Part shown: in pieces, positions 27,957 through 37,314 of the stretch
Layout: each line of letters starts with the position of its first letter
Position numbering within the stretch: the first letter of the stretch is position 1
Assembly: GCA_024704175.1 (NCBI GenBank)
Contig: CP085629.1
Span: 1,798,001-1,862,000, forward strand
Direction: 5' to 3'
Origin: Paenibacillus sp. P25
GTDB taxonomy: Bacteria > Bacillota > Bacilli > Paenibacillales > NBRC-103111
Length of the DNA stretch: 64,000 nt
Made by a program: the position numbers and the translations under genes
The notes under the pieces: generated by a model
Seen by the model: only the letters and a program-made list of their open reading frames with translations
The model's database searches: none
What the model was told of the DNA's origin: nothing

Positions 27957-27977
27957 ATAATGTAATGCTTACGAATT
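27957..27977. promoter_or_regulatory. Second Zur-box-like site, upstream of zur
   Basis: GTAATGCTTACGAATT within this window matches the Zur consensus halves GTAAT and TTACGA, about 15 of 20 positions overall. It lies 92 bp before zur, suggesting autoregulation. Confidence 0.5.
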
Positions 27978-28068
27978 AGAGGGCAGCATCAGAGCCGGAT
28001 ACCCGAACGGGTGAAATCAACGAGACTGCCATCCTGAAACGGTCTTCAGGATAGAGAAGAGGTTTATT

Positions 28069-28530
28069 ATGGCAAAACACGAGCATGAGCATGATACAGC
28101 GGCGACCATCCAGGATATCGTGGTCGCGATGTCGTCCAAGGGCTGGCGAATCACCGACCAACGCAAAAGCCTGGCGACGCTGTTTGCCGAATCCAGCGGT
28201 TATTTGTCTCCGAAAGACGTTTACGAGTATATGCGTCAGAAATATCCGGGCGTCAGCTTTGACACCGTGTACCGGAACCTCCGGTCGCTCAGCGAGATGG
28301 GGGTCCTGGAGCAAATTTATTTGAACGACGGCTTGAAATTCCGGGCGCGCTGCGAGACGCATCACCACCATCATTTGATCTGCCTGCAGTGTGAGAAGAC
28401 GGTTCCTTTTGAATTTTGCCCAATGAAGCATATGGCGCAGGTGCCCAAGGATTTTGAGGTCATCAATCACCGGTTCGAAGTGTTCGGCTATTGCAGCGAT
28501 TGCGCTTCGGTGGCATCCGACCGGCATTAA
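28069..28530 (+). CDS. zur: Zinc uptake regulator, Fur family
   Basis: 153 residues. A winged helix (SFDTVYRNLRSL is the recognition region) and a metal-sensing dimerisation domain with CETHHHHHLICLQC, EFCPM and the final FGYCSDC. The HHHHH run with two Cys pairs closely follows B. subtilis Zur. With zinc bound it represses zinc uptake genes. The N-terminus MAKHEHEHD adds extra histidines. AGAAGAGG precedes the ATG. It follows the CobW-type gene and has a Zur-like site upstream. Confidence 0.9.
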   Translation: MAKHEHEHDTAATIQDIVVAMSSKGWRITDQRKSLATLFAESSGYLSPKDVYEYMRQKYPGVSFDTVYRNLRSLSEMGVLEQIYLNDGLKFRARCETHHHHHLICLQCEKTVPFEFCPMKHMAQVPKDFEVINHRFEVFGYCSDCASVASDRH

Positions 28531-28534
28531 CGTA

Positions 28535-28584
28535 TAGTGCGGATGGCATCCTCCTGACAGAAGGGGGCTGTCCGTGCTTTTTTT
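28535..28584 (+). terminator. Terminator after zur
   Basis: GTGCGGATGGC region pairs imperfectly with GCTGTCCGTGC and is followed by TTTTTTT. Confidence 0.65.
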
Positions 28585-28684
28585 GTGTAAAAAAACGTTG
28601 ATAAGAAAGTGTTCCGTTGACGAAGAAGCGGCCTTATAGGCACAATGAGATACAAAAAGGACAAGCAGGATGGAGGAAGCATAG

Positions 28685-29020
28685 ATGGAAACCGCAGCAT
28701 ACGAGCAGTTTGCACAGCTTGATATCCGGATCGGTACGATTCTGACAGCCGAACCGTTCCCAGAGGCTAGGAAGCCGGCCATCAAGCTCACAATCGATTT
28801 CGGCCCGCTGGGGGTCAAACGGACAAGCGCGCAAATTACAAAGCGCTACGAGCCTGAGGGACTCGTCGGTCGCCAGGTGGCGGCGGTTGTTAATTTTCCG
28901 CCGAAGCGGATCGCCGGATTCGTTTCCGAGGTGCTGGTGCTGGGCGGCATTCCGGAGGAAGGGGACGTCGTGCTGCTTCGGCCGGATGAGCCGGTGGCGA
29001 ACGGTACGCCAATCGCCTGA
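28685..29020 (+). CDS. csaA: CsaA-like tRNA-binding-domain protein
   Basis: 111 residues, the usual size of CsaA. A single OB-fold tRNA-binding domain: [20 protein letters not shown] at the start, [22 protein letters not shown] in the middle and [11 protein letters not shown] late. In Bacillus CsaA is a dimeric chaperone-like export-associated protein. ATG 28685 has GGAGGAAG upstream. It is a single-gene unit flanked by two terminators. Confidence 0.92.
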   Translation: METAAYEQFAQLDIRIGTILTAEPFPEARKPAIKLTIDFGPLGVKRTSAQITKRYEPEGLVGRQVAAVVNFPPKRIAGFVSEVLVLGGIPEEGDVVLLRPDEPVANGTPIA

Positions 29021-29065
29021 AGCTTCCCGCCGGCTTACGGGCCAAGTGGGAAACATAACATGAAC

Positions 29066-29103
29066 AACGCTTCTGACGCTTTCTGGCGAGAAGCGTTTTT
29101 TTT
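29066..29103 (+). terminator. Terminator after csaA
   Basis: AACGCTTCT and AGAAGCGTT form a perfect 9-bp stem, followed by a run of eight T. Confidence 0.9.
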
Positions 29104-29196
29104 GCTCCCCGTCCGCGCAAAAATTCCTCGTCCCGCCTCTGAGTTGTACCTTGGGCAAGCTTGCAAAAATCATGGAAAATATTTTCTAAAAACCGA

Positions 29197-29225
29197 TTGA
29201 CAGCGTGGAAAGACGATGCTAAGAT
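29197..29225 (+). promoter_or_regulatory. Promoter of sbp-cysTWA
   Basis: TTGACA (29197-29202), 17-bp spacer, TAAGAT (29220-29225). The 5' leader would be about 170 bases. Confidence 0.65.
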
Positions 29226-29226
29226 A

Positions 29227-29262
29227 CGGAATATAAAACATAGTATATTTATCGGAATTATG
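29227..29262. promoter_or_regulatory. Repeated CGGAAT motif, CymR-like
   Basis: CGGAAT occurs at 29227 and again, as ATCGGAATTA, at 29251-29260, 26 bp apart and just after the -10 element. The second copy recalls the conserved GGAAT half of CymR operators that control sulfur genes in Bacillales. Resemblance only. Confidence 0.35.
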
Positions 29263-29402
29263 TTTAATTAGCCGACCGGACCGCCGGAGCAAAGCAACCA
29301 AGGTCGCTTTTCGTAAACAGAAATAGCCTTCGCCGATACGCTATGTTGAACCGAAGCTTTTCAATTTATAAGGATTGTTTATAAAAGGGGAGAGTTTTTA
29401 TT

Positions 29403-30506
29403 ATGACAACAACCCGGTTCTCTTTGCTCCATTCGATTCGGAAATGGTCCGTGTTTGGTGTTCTTACCGTATCGCTCGTTGGTCTGTCCGCTTGCGGCGG
29501 CGGATCCGGCTCAGGCAGTGCCGGCGGAACCACAACCGCCGCTGACGGCAAATCGGCCGCTTCGTCCAAACCGGTGGAGCTATTGAACGTTTCTTACGAT
29601 CCGACCCGCGAGCTTTATGAAGCTTACAATAAAGCCTTCGCCGCTTACTGGAAGGGCAAAACCGGCCAGGATGTGACTGTCAAGCAGTCGCACGGCGGCT
29701 CCGGCAAGCAGGGGCGTTCGGTCATCGACGGCCTGGAAGCTGATGTCGTCACGCTGGCGCTCGCTTCCGATATCGATGCCATCAAGGATGCGGGGATCAT
29801 TAAAGACGGCTGGCAGAACAAATTGAAAAACAACAGCACGCCCTACACCTCCACCATCGTGTTCCTGGTCAAGAAGGGCAATCCGAAAGGCATCAAGGAC
29901 TGGGACGATTTGATCAAGCCGGGTGTGCAGGTCATTACGCCGAATCCCAAGACGTCGGGCGGCGCACGCTGGAACTACCTTGCCGCTTACGGGTATGCGT
30001 ATAACAAATACGGCAAGGACGACGCCAAAGCCGTCGATTTCCTGAAAAGCTTGTTCAAGAACGTTCCGGTACTGGATTCCGGTGCACGCGACGCGACAAA
30101 CACCTTCGTACAGCGCGGTATCGGCGATGTACTGCTGGCCTGGGAGAACGAAGCGTTCCTATCCTTGAACGAGCTTGGCAAGGACAAATACGAGATCGTG
30201 GTCCCTTCGGTCAGCATACTGGCCGAACCGCCGGTAGCGGTCGTGGATAAAGTCGTCGACAAGAAAGGGACGCGGGAGGTGGCGCAGGCTTATCTGGAGT
30301 ATCTATACTCCGAAGAGGGCCAGGAGATCGCCGCGAAAAACTACTACCGTCCGCGCCTCGAATCGGTAGCCAAGAAATACGAGAACCAGTTCCCGAAGAT
30401 CAGTTTGTTCACCATTGACGATCCGATGTTCGGCGGCTGGACCAAGGCACAGAAGACGCATTTCGCCGACGGCGGCGTGTTCGACAAAATTTATCAGCCT
30501 AAATAA
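29403..30506 (+). CDS. sbp: Sulfate-binding lipoprotein
   Basis: 367 residues. Signal peptide with lipobox LSAC, a Gly/Ser-rich linker, then a periplasmic-type binding fold with family motifs [21 protein letters not shown] and [13 protein letters not shown], followed by [16 protein letters not shown], all typical of Sbp/CysP. Captures sulfate or thiosulfate for the CysTWA transporter encoded directly after it. Has its own promoter and a strong RBS (AAAGGGGAG). Confidence 0.95.
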   Translation: MTTTRFSLLHSIRKWSVFGVLTVSLVGLSACGGGSGSGSAGGTTTAADGKSAASSKPVELLNVSYDPTRELYEAYNKAFAAYWKGKTGQDVTVKQSHGGSGKQGRSVIDGLEADVVTLALASDIDAIKDAGIIKDGWQNKLKNNSTPYTSTIVFLVKKGNPKGIKDWDDLIKPGVQVITPNPKTSGGARWNYLAAYGYAYNKYGKDDAKAVDFLKSLFKNVPVLDSGARDATNTFVQRGIGDVLLAWENEAFLSLNELGKDKYEIVVPSVSILAEPPVAVVDKVVDKKGTREVAQAYLEYLYSEEGQEIAAKNYYRPRLESVAKKYENQFPKISLFTIDDPMFGGWTKAQKTHFADGGVFDKIYQPK

Positions 30507-30535
30507 GATTTTAAGCGGCAGGGAGAGACGGATTC

Positions 30536-31372
30536 ATGGCAAAAGCTTGGAAAGAGCGCAGTATTCTACCCGGGTTCGGTTTATCCATGGGTTTTACTGT
30601 CCTGTATTTAAGTCTCATCGTTCTGTTTCCATTATCCGCCATCTTTATCAAAACCTCGGGGATGGGCTGGGAAAAGTTCTGGCACACGGTGCTGGATCCC
30701 CGCGTCCTTCATTCCTACCAAGTCAGCTTCGGCGCTTCCTTCGGAGCGGCTCTCATCAATGCGGTGTTCGGCTTTATCGTCGCCTGGGTACTGGTGCGCT
30801 ACCGGTTTCCGGGGAAGAAGCTGATCGACGCGCTGGTCGATTTACCCTTCGCGCTGCCGACAGCGGTGGCCGGGATTGCACTGACGACCATCTACTCGCA
30901 GAACGGCTGGGTCGGTTCGCTGCTTGAGCCGTACGGTATCAAAATCGCCTATACGCCGCTCGGGATCATGCTGGCGCTCACCTTCATCGGTACGCCGTTC
31001 GTCGTACGGACGCTGCAGCCGGTGATCGAGGAGCTTGAGAAGGAAGTGGAGGAGGCGGCCGTGAGCCTCGGAGCGGACCGCTGGAGAACGTTCCGCAAGG
31101 TAATCTTCCCGGAGCTGCTGCCGCCGCTTCTGACCGGCTTCACGTTGGCGTTCGCCCGGGCTGTCGGAGAATACGGCTCCGTGGTGTTCATCTCGGGGAA
31201 CATGCCGATGAAGACGGAAATCGCGCCGCTCATGATCATGACGAAGCTCGAGCAGTACGATTACACCGGAGCGACGGCCATCGCTATGGTCATGCTGGTC
31301 ATCTCCTTCCTGATGCTGCTCGTCATCAATTATTTGCAGTGGCGCACCCAGCGCCGCCTGCAAGCGGCGTAA
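30536..31372 (+). CDS. cysT: Sulfate ABC transporter permease CysT
   Basis: 278 residues, six helices. Diagnostic stretches: [32 protein letters not shown], the loop [20 protein letters not shown] and [19 protein letters not shown]. Forms the membrane channel with CysW. It lies 29 bp after sbp. Confidence 0.95.
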   Translation: MAKAWKERSILPGFGLSMGFTVLYLSLIVLFPLSAIFIKTSGMGWEKFWHTVLDPRVLHSYQVSFGASFGAALINAVFGFIVAWVLVRYRFPGKKLIDALVDLPFALPTAVAGIALTTIYSQNGWVGSLLEPYGIKIAYTPLGIMLALTFIGTPFVVRTLQPVIEELEKEVEEAAVSLGADRWRTFRKVIFPELLPPLLTGFTLAFARAVGEYGSVVFISGNMPMKTEIAPLMIMTKLEQYDYTGATAIAMVMLVISFLMLLVINYLQWRTQRRLQAA

Positions 31373-31393
31373 GCCGGAGAGGAGAGGATAACG

Positions 31394-32280
31394 ATGGCCG
31401 GTTATGTGGCGACAACCGTAAAGTCCGGTCCGGCGGCCGTCCCTCGGCCCCGGCATGTGACGGAATCCCGGGTGACGCAGTGGGTGTTGATCACGATCGC
31501 GTCGCTGTTTCTCGGATTCCTCCTGATTCTGCCTTTAGCTTCCGTATTTACTGAAGCGTTCCGCAAGGGCTTCGAGGTCTATAAAGCATCCTTGACGGAA
31601 AAAGACGCCGCGACCGCGATCCGCTTGACATTAACCGTCGCGGCGATCACGGTCCCGTGCAATTTGATCTTCGGCTTAGCGGCGGCTTGGGCCATTACCA
31701 AATTCAGATTCAAAGGCAAGAACCTGCTGATCACGCTGATCGACCTGCCTTTTGCCGTATCGCCGGTCATTTCGGGTCTCATCTATGTGCTCTTGTTCGG
31801 GGCGCGAGGCTGGTTCGGCCCGTGGGCGCAGGATCACGATATCAAAATCATTTTCGCCCTGCCGGGGATCGTGCTCGCAACGGTCTTCGTCACGTTCCCG
31901 TTCGTAGCCCGCGAGCTGCTGCCGCTGATGCAGGCGCAGGGGACGCAGGAAGAGGAGGCGGCGGTTACGCTCGGCGCAAGGGGCTGGCGCATCTTCTGGA
32001 AGGTGACGCCGCCGAGCATCAAATGGGGTCTGCTGTACGGCATTATCCTCTGTAATGCCCGGGCGATGGGGAATTCGGGGCGGTATCGGTCGTTTCCGGA
32101 CATATTCGCGGATCGACGAATACAATCCCCCTCCATATACAAATCCTGTATAACGAGTATAACTATGCCGGTGCCTTCGCGATGGCTTCCCTGTTGGTTT
32201 TGCTGGCCGTGGTGACGTTGATCGTCAAGAGCATCGCCGAATGGAAATTTCAGCAGCACAGCGGGGAAGGGGAGTCTTAA
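31394..32280 (+). pseudogene. cysW: Sulfate ABC transporter permease CysW, one frameshift
   Basis: About 295 residues when repaired. Contains DLPFAVSPVISGLIYVLLFG and the loop EEAAVTLGARGWRIFWKVTP. At LCNARAMG the frame is lost in the short G-run near 32067-32073; the family sequence [14 protein letters not shown] and the last helices continue in the next frame up to 32280. One lost base explains it. CysT and CysA are intact, which supports a sequencing error. Confidence 0.9.
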
Positions 32281-32283
32281 GCC

Positions 32284-33345
32284 ATGCATATCGTTGCCAA
32301 ACACTTGACGAAAAGCTTTGGCGGCTTCCAGGCTACCAAGGATGTCAGCTTTGAGATTGAAAAAGGCAAGCTGATCGGTCTGCTCGGACCGAGCGGAGGG
32401 GGCAAAACGACGATCCTGCGGATGCTCGCGGGTCTTGAGGAGCCGGATTCCGGCGAAATCTGGTTTGACGGCCGGAAGGTGAACGATCAGCCGCCCCAGC
32501 AGAGAGGCATCGGCTTCGTCTTTCAGAATTATGCGTTATTCCGTCATATGAGCGTTTACGATAATATCGCCTTCGGCCTGGCGGTGCAGAAGCGCACCAA
32601 AGCCGAAATTAAAGCCAGGGTCCAGGAGCTTATGGAGCTGACCGGACTGAAAGGGCTGGAGAAACGGCTTCCCGGCCAGCTGTCCGGGGGACAGCGTCAG
32701 CGCGTGGCATTCGCCCGGGCGATCGCTCCCGAGCCGCGGCTATTGCTGCTCGACGAGCCGTTCGCGGCGATCGACGCCAAGGTTCGCAAGGAGCTCCGCA
32801 CCTGGCTCAAGGAGATGATTGACCGCGTCGGCATCACCACCATCTTCGTCACGCACGATCAGGAGGAAGCGGTGGAGGTCGCAGACCAGATCATGATCAT
32901 CAACCAAGGGCGTCTCGAGCAGCATGGCGCGCCGATTGACATTTACAAACAGCCGCAGACGCCTTTTGTCGCCGGCTTTATCGGAGAATCAAGCACCGTG
33001 GAAGACATCAAGTCCTTCAAAGGCTTCGAGGATCACCCGCTGCAGGAAGCGAAAGCGATGATCCGGCCCGAATTTATTGAAATCGGTCGTCCCGGCGAAA
33101 TTTCTTTTCCTTCAGCGGCTGAGCGGGGAAAGGTGAGAAATATTTTCTTCCGGGGTACCAACTGGCAGGTGGAAGTCGAAGTGGAAGGCGAGTCGCTCTT
33201 CGGCTACCGCTCGCTGGAGCGGCCGGAGCTGCATCCGGGCGAAGAAGTTCAGGTGCTGATTCACCGGGTGTATTTGTTTAACGAAAAGGAGCATGTGACG
33301 CTGGAAAACGGCCTCAAGATCGATCCGCTTCCCGTCCATATCTAA
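32284..33345 (+). CDS. cysA: Sulfate/thiosulfate import ATP-binding protein CysA
   Basis: 353 residues. Walker A GPSGGGKTT, Q-loop FQNYALF, signature LSGGQRQR, Walker B LLLLDEPF, H-loop VTHDQEEA, then a C-terminal TOBE-like regulatory domain (about 240-350). It energises sulfate uptake with CysT and CysW. It starts 3 bp after the cysW stop. Confidence 0.95.
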   Translation: MHIVAKHLTKSFGGFQATKDVSFEIEKGKLIGLLGPSGGGKTTILRMLAGLEEPDSGEIWFDGRKVNDQPPQQRGIGFVFQNYALFRHMSVYDNIAFGLAVQKRTKAEIKARVQELMELTGLKGLEKRLPGQLSGGQRQRVAFARAIAPEPRLLLLDEPFAAIDAKVRKELRTWLKEMIDRVGITTIFVTHDQEEAVEVADQIMIINQGRLEQHGAPIDIYKQPQTPFVAGFIGESSTVEDIKSFKGFEDHPLQEAKAMIRPEFIEIGRPGEISFPSAAERGKVRNIFFRGTNWQVEVEVEGESLFGYRSLERPELHPGEEVQVLIHRVYLFNEKEHVTLENGLKIDPLPVHI

Positions 33346-33368
33346 TCACAAGGAGAGGAAGAGTTGTC

Positions 33369-34205
33369 ATGGAGCATCAGATTACAATTCGAAGCGGGCA
33401 GGAAGAGCTGACGGCAACTCTTCACTACCCCTCAAGCAAAGAAGGGGTCCCGTCGGCCCGCTGCAGCGGAGAACGTTATCCGATCGTGATTATAGCACAC
33501 GGGTTTCTGGGCTCGAGAATCGGAGTGGACCGCTTGTTCGTCAAGGTCGCCAGAGATTTCAGCCGTCACGGCTATATGGTGCTGCGCTTCGATTATGCCG
33601 GATGCGGCGAAAGCACCGGGGAATATGGGGCGGGAGGGCTTGATTCCCTGATCGATCAGACCCGGCATGTCCTCGACTACGCCCTCGACATCGACTGCGT
33701 CGACCCGCGCCGGGTGATTCTGCTTGGGCACAGCCTGGGCGGAGCGGTCGCCCTTCTGACGGCCGCACGCGATAAAAGGGTGAAGACTCTCGTCATGTGG
33801 GCGTCCGTCGCTTATCCTTTCAACGATATCGTGAATATTACCGGGAAGAAGGTCTACGAGGATGCCGTTCAATTCGGATCAGCGGATTATTTGGGTTACG
33901 CGTTCGAGCCTGTGTTCTTCGAATCGTTGACGAGGCATCAGCCGTTCGAGCAGCTGCGCAAGTTTTCGGGCGATGTGCTGCTGATTCACGGTACAAGCGA
34001 TGAGGTCATACCGGTCGATTACTGCTTCCTGTATCAGAAGCTGTTCTGGCTGAGATCCCAGGGACAATGCGATAAAGAAGTCATTTTTCAGGCGGATCAT
34101 ACGTTCTCCTCGGCTCATGCCAAGGAGCAGCTGCTGTCCAAAACGAGAGACTGGCTGCTCGAGCTCGATAACAAGAAGAGGGAATGGAACGATTGGACAA
34201 TCTAA
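33369..34205 (+). CDS. Alpha/beta hydrolase in the sulfur operon
   Basis: 278 residues, cytoplasmic. Catalytic triad visible: Ser in GHSLGGAV, Asp in GTSDEVIP, His in ADHTF. The front part has the HGFLGSRIG oxyanion turn and FDYAGCGES. It fits the S9/BAAT-like esterases. Only 23 bp separate it from cysA, so it is probably cotranscribed and may release sulfur-containing esters or amides; that role is inference. Confidence 0.85.
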   Translation: MEHQITIRSGQEELTATLHYPSSKEGVPSARCSGERYPIVIIAHGFLGSRIGVDRLFVKVARDFSRHGYMVLRFDYAGCGESTGEYGAGGLDSLIDQTRHVLDYALDIDCVDPRRVILLGHSLGGAVALLTAARDKRVKTLVMWASVAYPFNDIVNITGKKVYEDAVQFGSADYLGYAFEPVFFESLTRHQPFEQLRKFSGDVLLIHGTSDEVIPVDYCFLYQKLFWLRSQGQCDKEVIFQADHTFSSAHAKEQLLSKTRDWLLELDNKKREWNDWTI

Positions 34206-34273
34206 AGCTCATTTGTCATTTAAAACCGACTTATCACATAGGAATAAAATAATTTATATCCGGAGGGATGCAT

Positions 34274-34471
34274 ATGGCTAAGCCGCTTGATGTGGATGAG
34301 CTTTGGATTAAACGTATTGTGCAGAGTGTGAACGGACTGGAGTACGGCACCGTACAAATCGTCGTTCACGACGGGCGTATCGTCCAAATCGAACGGACCG
34401 AGCGCCGGCGTTTCGAAACGGATTCAGCCGCCGGCCGTCAGCTGGCGGAAGCCAAGCCGCCCAAACGATAG
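34274..34471 (+). CDS. YezD family small protein (DUF2292)
   Basis: 65 residues. Motif VQSVNGLEYGTVQIVVHDGRIVQIERTER is split across the whole domain of YezD-type proteins. In Bacillales yezD-like genes sit with sulfur genes and are induced on sulfur limitation. ATG 34274 is preferred to ATG 34268 because GGAGGG ends directly before the latter. Small basic tail. Function unknown. Confidence 0.85.
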   Translation: MAKPLDVDELWIKRIVQSVNGLEYGTVQIVVHDGRIVQIERTERRRFETDSAAGRQLAEAKPPKR

Positions 34472-34498
34472 GTGTTTACGGAATCGGCCGGACCGCCG

Positions 34499-34547
34499 GA
34501 GACTTCCTAAGAGCTGCATGTATGCGGCGTAGGAAGTCTTTTTGTTT
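34499..34547 (+). terminator. Terminator of the sbp-cysTWA-yezD unit
   Basis: GACTTCCTA and TAGGAAGTC form a perfect 9-bp stem with a 20-base loop, followed by TTTTTGTTTT. Confidence 0.85.
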
Positions 34548-34584
34548 TACGATCAGTCGCATAATGATGAAGGAGTGAGGCCCT

Positions 34585-35133
34585 ATGGCAAAAGTTGTCT
34601 TGATTTCGGGAAGTCCCAATCCGGGATCGCGTTTAAACGGAGTGCTTAAGTACGCGGAGAAGTCGCTGCTTGAGGAAGGCTTGGAGCTGAGATGGATCCA
34701 TGTCCGGGACCTGCCTCCGGAGGATCTCATCTACACCCGCTTCGACAGCCCCGCGATCGCGGAAGCGAACCGGATCCTCGCGGAAGCGGATGCCGTCATC
34801 GTCTCCAGCCCGATTTATAAAGCCTCTTATACGGGTGTTCTGAAAACGTTCCTGGATTTGATCCCGCAAAAGGGCCTGGAAAACAAACCGGTCCTGCCGA
34901 TCGCGATCGGCGGATCGCCCGCCCATCTGCTGGCCATCGATTATGCGTTCAAGCCGGTGCTGTCCGCTCTCGGCGCACGTTATCTTAGCGCGGGAATTTA
35001 CGCTGTGGATACGCAAATTACGCGCAGCGACGACTTGCGGTTTACGCTGGATGAGGAGCTGACGGAGCGAATCCGGAAGACGGTGCGGGAGTGGACAGGG
35101 GAAATCCGCTTACGCACGGCCGCGGCGCTGTGA
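34585..35133 (+). CDS. ssuE: NADPH-dependent FMN reductase SsuE
   Basis: 182 residues. Flavodoxin-like fold: ISGSPNPGSRLNG phosphate loop at the start, VIVSSPIYKASYTGVLKTFLD and IAIGGSPAHLLAIDY. Supplies reduced FMN to sulfonate monooxygenases (SsuD-type), which release sulfite from alkanesulfonates. It follows the sulfate transport operon after a terminator; no ssuD is in this window, so a monooxygenase must be encoded elsewhere. A GGAGTG-type RBS precedes ATG 34585. Confidence 0.88.
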   Translation: MAKVVLISGSPNPGSRLNGVLKYAEKSLLEEGLELRWIHVRDLPPEDLIYTRFDSPAIAEANRILAEADAVIVSSPIYKASYTGVLKTFLDLIPQKGLENKPVLPIAIGGSPAHLLAIDYAFKPVLSALGARYLSAGIYAVDTQITRSDDLRFTLDEELTERIRKTVREWTGEIRLRTAAAL

Positions 35134-35160
35134 CCCTTGAAATCGAGAGGAGGAATACCT

Positions 35161-35476
35161 GTGCTAACCTCGGTCAGAAGCATCCGGCCCCATCGAAGAA
35201 GAGACGCTTCAGCTCCCCGATCTGCAATTTGTGAACCACTGCTTCCGGAAATACGGTTTAAACCGGGGCATCTACAACACGATAGACGAGTGGCTTTACC
35301 GTAACGGAACCCGCGAGGTCATCCGGCGCCGGCAGACGATCCTTGATTTTCTAAGCTCCCTTCAGCAGAGCGAACCGGGGCGGAGCACCTTTCTGAAGTT
35401 CGGTAAAGGAGGGCTAACCAAGCAGCTGCAAGAGTTCGTGCTCGAACGGCAGGGAGGACGTACGACATCCAAGTGA
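35161..35476 (+). pseudogene. Small protein after ssuE, one frameshift near the start
   Basis: GTG 35161 has an excellent RBS (GAGAGGAGG) but that frame stops after 47 codons. From about codon 6 the adjacent frame continues with ASGPIEEETLQLPDLQFVNH and on to RVTRE-like basic, helical sequence ending at 35476, giving about 104 residues. The break equals one extra base. No recognised family. It lies 28 bp after ssuE and is closed by a terminator, so it may belong to sulfur metabolism. Confidence 0.5.
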
Positions 35477-35497
35477 GAAGAACAGCATATCCCATTT

Positions 35498-35537
35498 AGG
35501 CGGAGATTCCTCGGAGAGAAGGGGGGCTCCGCCTTTT
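35498..35537 (+). terminator. Terminator after the ssuE unit
   Basis: AGGCGGAG and CTCCGCCT form a perfect 8-bp stem, followed by a short T-run. Confidence 0.75.
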
Positions 35538-35631
35538 GGCATTGAGCATAATATCTAGTTGTAATGGTAAAATCATCTATTTATTCCGCGAGAGAGTTAA
35601 AATGTTTGTCACATCCTCTCACGTGCTGTTG

Positions 35632-35660
35632 TTGTCAAGACCGGGCTCCTATTATATAAT
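35632..35660 (+). promoter_or_regulatory. Promoter of the amino-acid ABC transporter operon
   Basis: TTGTCA, 17-bp spacer, TATAAT. The -10 lies 33 bp before the ATG of the binding-protein gene, leaving a short leader with AAAGGAG. Confidence 0.75.
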
Positions 35661-35692
35661 GTGTAAGTTATATTAGAAAGGAGAATTAACCG

Positions 35693-36553
35693 ATGACCAA
35701 AAACAAGATGTTGATCATGATGTTTTTGAGCTTGGTGCTCTTGGTGGCGGGGTGCGGAACGAAACCGTCGCCGCAGGCGGAAGCCCCCAAAACCGGCGGA
35801 GACCAGTCGGCCGCTCAAACGCAGAAAGAAACGAAGCTGGATCAAATTAAAAAAGCGGGGAAAATTATAGTAGGTACAAGCGCAGATTACCCGCCCTACG
35901 AGTTTCATAAAGAAATCAACAAGAAAGACGAAATCGTAGGCTTCGATATCGAAATCGCCAAAGCGATCGCCAAGGATCTCGGCGTGCAGCTGGAAATCAA
36001 GGATATGAAGTTCGACGGACTGCTCGCGGCTCTCGATTCCGGCAATGTCGATTTTGTAATCTCCGGGATGACGCCGACGCCTGAACGCCAGAAGAGCGTA
36101 GATTTTACCAAAGTCTACTATACGGCGGTTCAGAAGGTAGTTGTCCGTGCGGAAGACAAAGATAAAATCAAGTCGGTTGACGATCTGAAGGGCAAGAAGG
36201 TCGGCGCGCAGAAGGGCGCAACACAGGAGCAAATCGTGAAGGAGCAAATGCCGAATTCGGAGCTGAAGGCGATCTTCAAAATCTCCGATCTGATGCTGGA
36301 GCTGAAGAACAAGAAGGTCGACGCTCTGGTAGTGGAACAACCGGTAGCCAATGCCTACCTTGCGAAGAACAAAGATCTTGTCGTTTCCGATATCGCCCTG
36401 AAAACCGAGGACAGCGGTTCGGCGATCGCCGTGAAGAAAGGCAACGCGGACTTGGCTGGGGCCATGAACAAAACGCTGGACAAGCTGATTGCCGATAAGA
36501 CGATCGACAAGCTGGTTACGGAAGCCAACGAACAAGTGGATCAGCAGCAATAA
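35693..36553 (+). CDS. Polar amino-acid-binding lipoprotein (SBP family 3)
   Basis: 286 residues. Lipobox LVAGC, a short linker, then a family-3 binding domain: IIVGTSADYPPYEFH, GFDIEIAKAIAKDLG, GMTPTPERQKSVDFT, KKVGAQKGATQEQ. Close to the ArtP/GlnH/YckB group, so arginine, glutamine or another polar amino acid is plausible; the YPPYEF/FDIEIA motifs do not settle it. First gene of a binding protein, permease, ATPase operon with its own promoter. Confidence 0.92.
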   Translation: MTKNKMLIMMFLSLVLLVAGCGTKPSPQAEAPKTGGDQSAAQTQKETKLDQIKKAGKIIVGTSADYPPYEFHKEINKKDEIVGFDIEIAKAIAKDLGVQLEIKDMKFDGLLAALDSGNVDFVISGMTPTPERQKSVDFTKVYYTAVQKVVVRAEDKDKIKSVDDLKGKKVGAQKGATQEQIVKEQMPNSELKAIFKISDLMLELKNKKVDALVVEQPVANAYLAKNKDLVVSDIALKTEDSGSAIAVKKGNADLAGAMNKTLDKLIADKTIDKLVTEANEQVDQQQ

Positions 36554-36634
36554 TTTGTGACAAAAACCTGAGCGGATGCGTCCGGCGGGTTTTTGTTCGG
36601 TTCGGACCCATTTTTAGATGAAGGAGGGGAATGG

Positions 36635-37314
36635 ATGGATTTTTCATTTGTTACAAAGTATTACCAGTTCTTTATTGACGGAGCCAAGGTAACGATCATT
36701 TTGTCCATTTTTACCGTGGTGCTGGGTGTGATTCTCGGTATCTTCCTGGCGATGATGCGCGTGTCGCGGATTTCCGTTCTGAAGTTTATCGCAACGTCTT
36801 ATATCGAGTTCATCCGGGGTACCCCTATTCTCGTGCAGCTGTACATCATTTACTACGGTCTGCCGAAGATCGGTATTACGTTTCCGGACGTTCCGGCACT
36901 GGGGAGCGCCTTCCCGGACTTTATGGCGGGTGTGCTGGCGCTGTCCATCAATAGTGCGGCCTACGTCGCCGAGATTTTCCGCGCCGGGATTCAGGCCATC
37001 GACAAGGGGCAAATGGAAGCGGCCCGTTCGCTCGGTATGCCGCACGCCATGTCTATGCGCTATATCATTCTGCCTCAGGCGCTGCGCAATGTCTTGCCGG
37101 CGCTCGGGAACGAATTTATCGTGGTGATCAAGGAATCTTCCATCGTTTCGATTATCGGGATCGGCGAGCTGATGTACAAGGCGGATACGGTTCGGGGCAA
37201 CATCTTCCAGCCGTTCGAACCGCGCTGCTCGCGGCGCTCATTTATTTCGTCATGACCTTCACGCTGTCGAAGCCGCTGGGTGTGGCCGAGAGGAGGATGA
37301 GGACTTCTGATTAA
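36635..37314 (+). pseudogene. Polar amino-acid ABC transporter permease, one frameshift
   Basis: About 226 residues after repair. His/Glu/Gln/Arg-type permease with YIEFIRGTPILVQLYIIYYG, SINSAAYVAEIFRAGIQAID and the EAA-like loop MEAARSLGMPHAMSMRYIIL. The frame is lost near 37215-37222 and resumes with LLAALIYFVMTFTLSKPL to 37314; one lost base. ATG 36635 follows AAGGAGGGG by 5 bp. The end overlaps the ATPase start by 8 bp. Confidence 0.88.

Larger units (their letters stand above)
29104..29402 (+). other. Leader region of the sulfate transport operon
   Basis: 299 bp. It holds a promoter at 29197-29225 and a repeated CGGAAT motif. I looked for a SAM riboswitch core and did not see one. Confidence 0.5.

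Noticed and set aside
29104..29402. SAM riboswitch (S-box) before sbp
   Set aside because: The S-box core and its terminator are not visible in the leader.
35609..36550. 313-codon minus-strand open frame opposite the amino-acid-binding protein gene
   Set aside because: Antisense of a clear family-3 binding protein; product is low-complexity.
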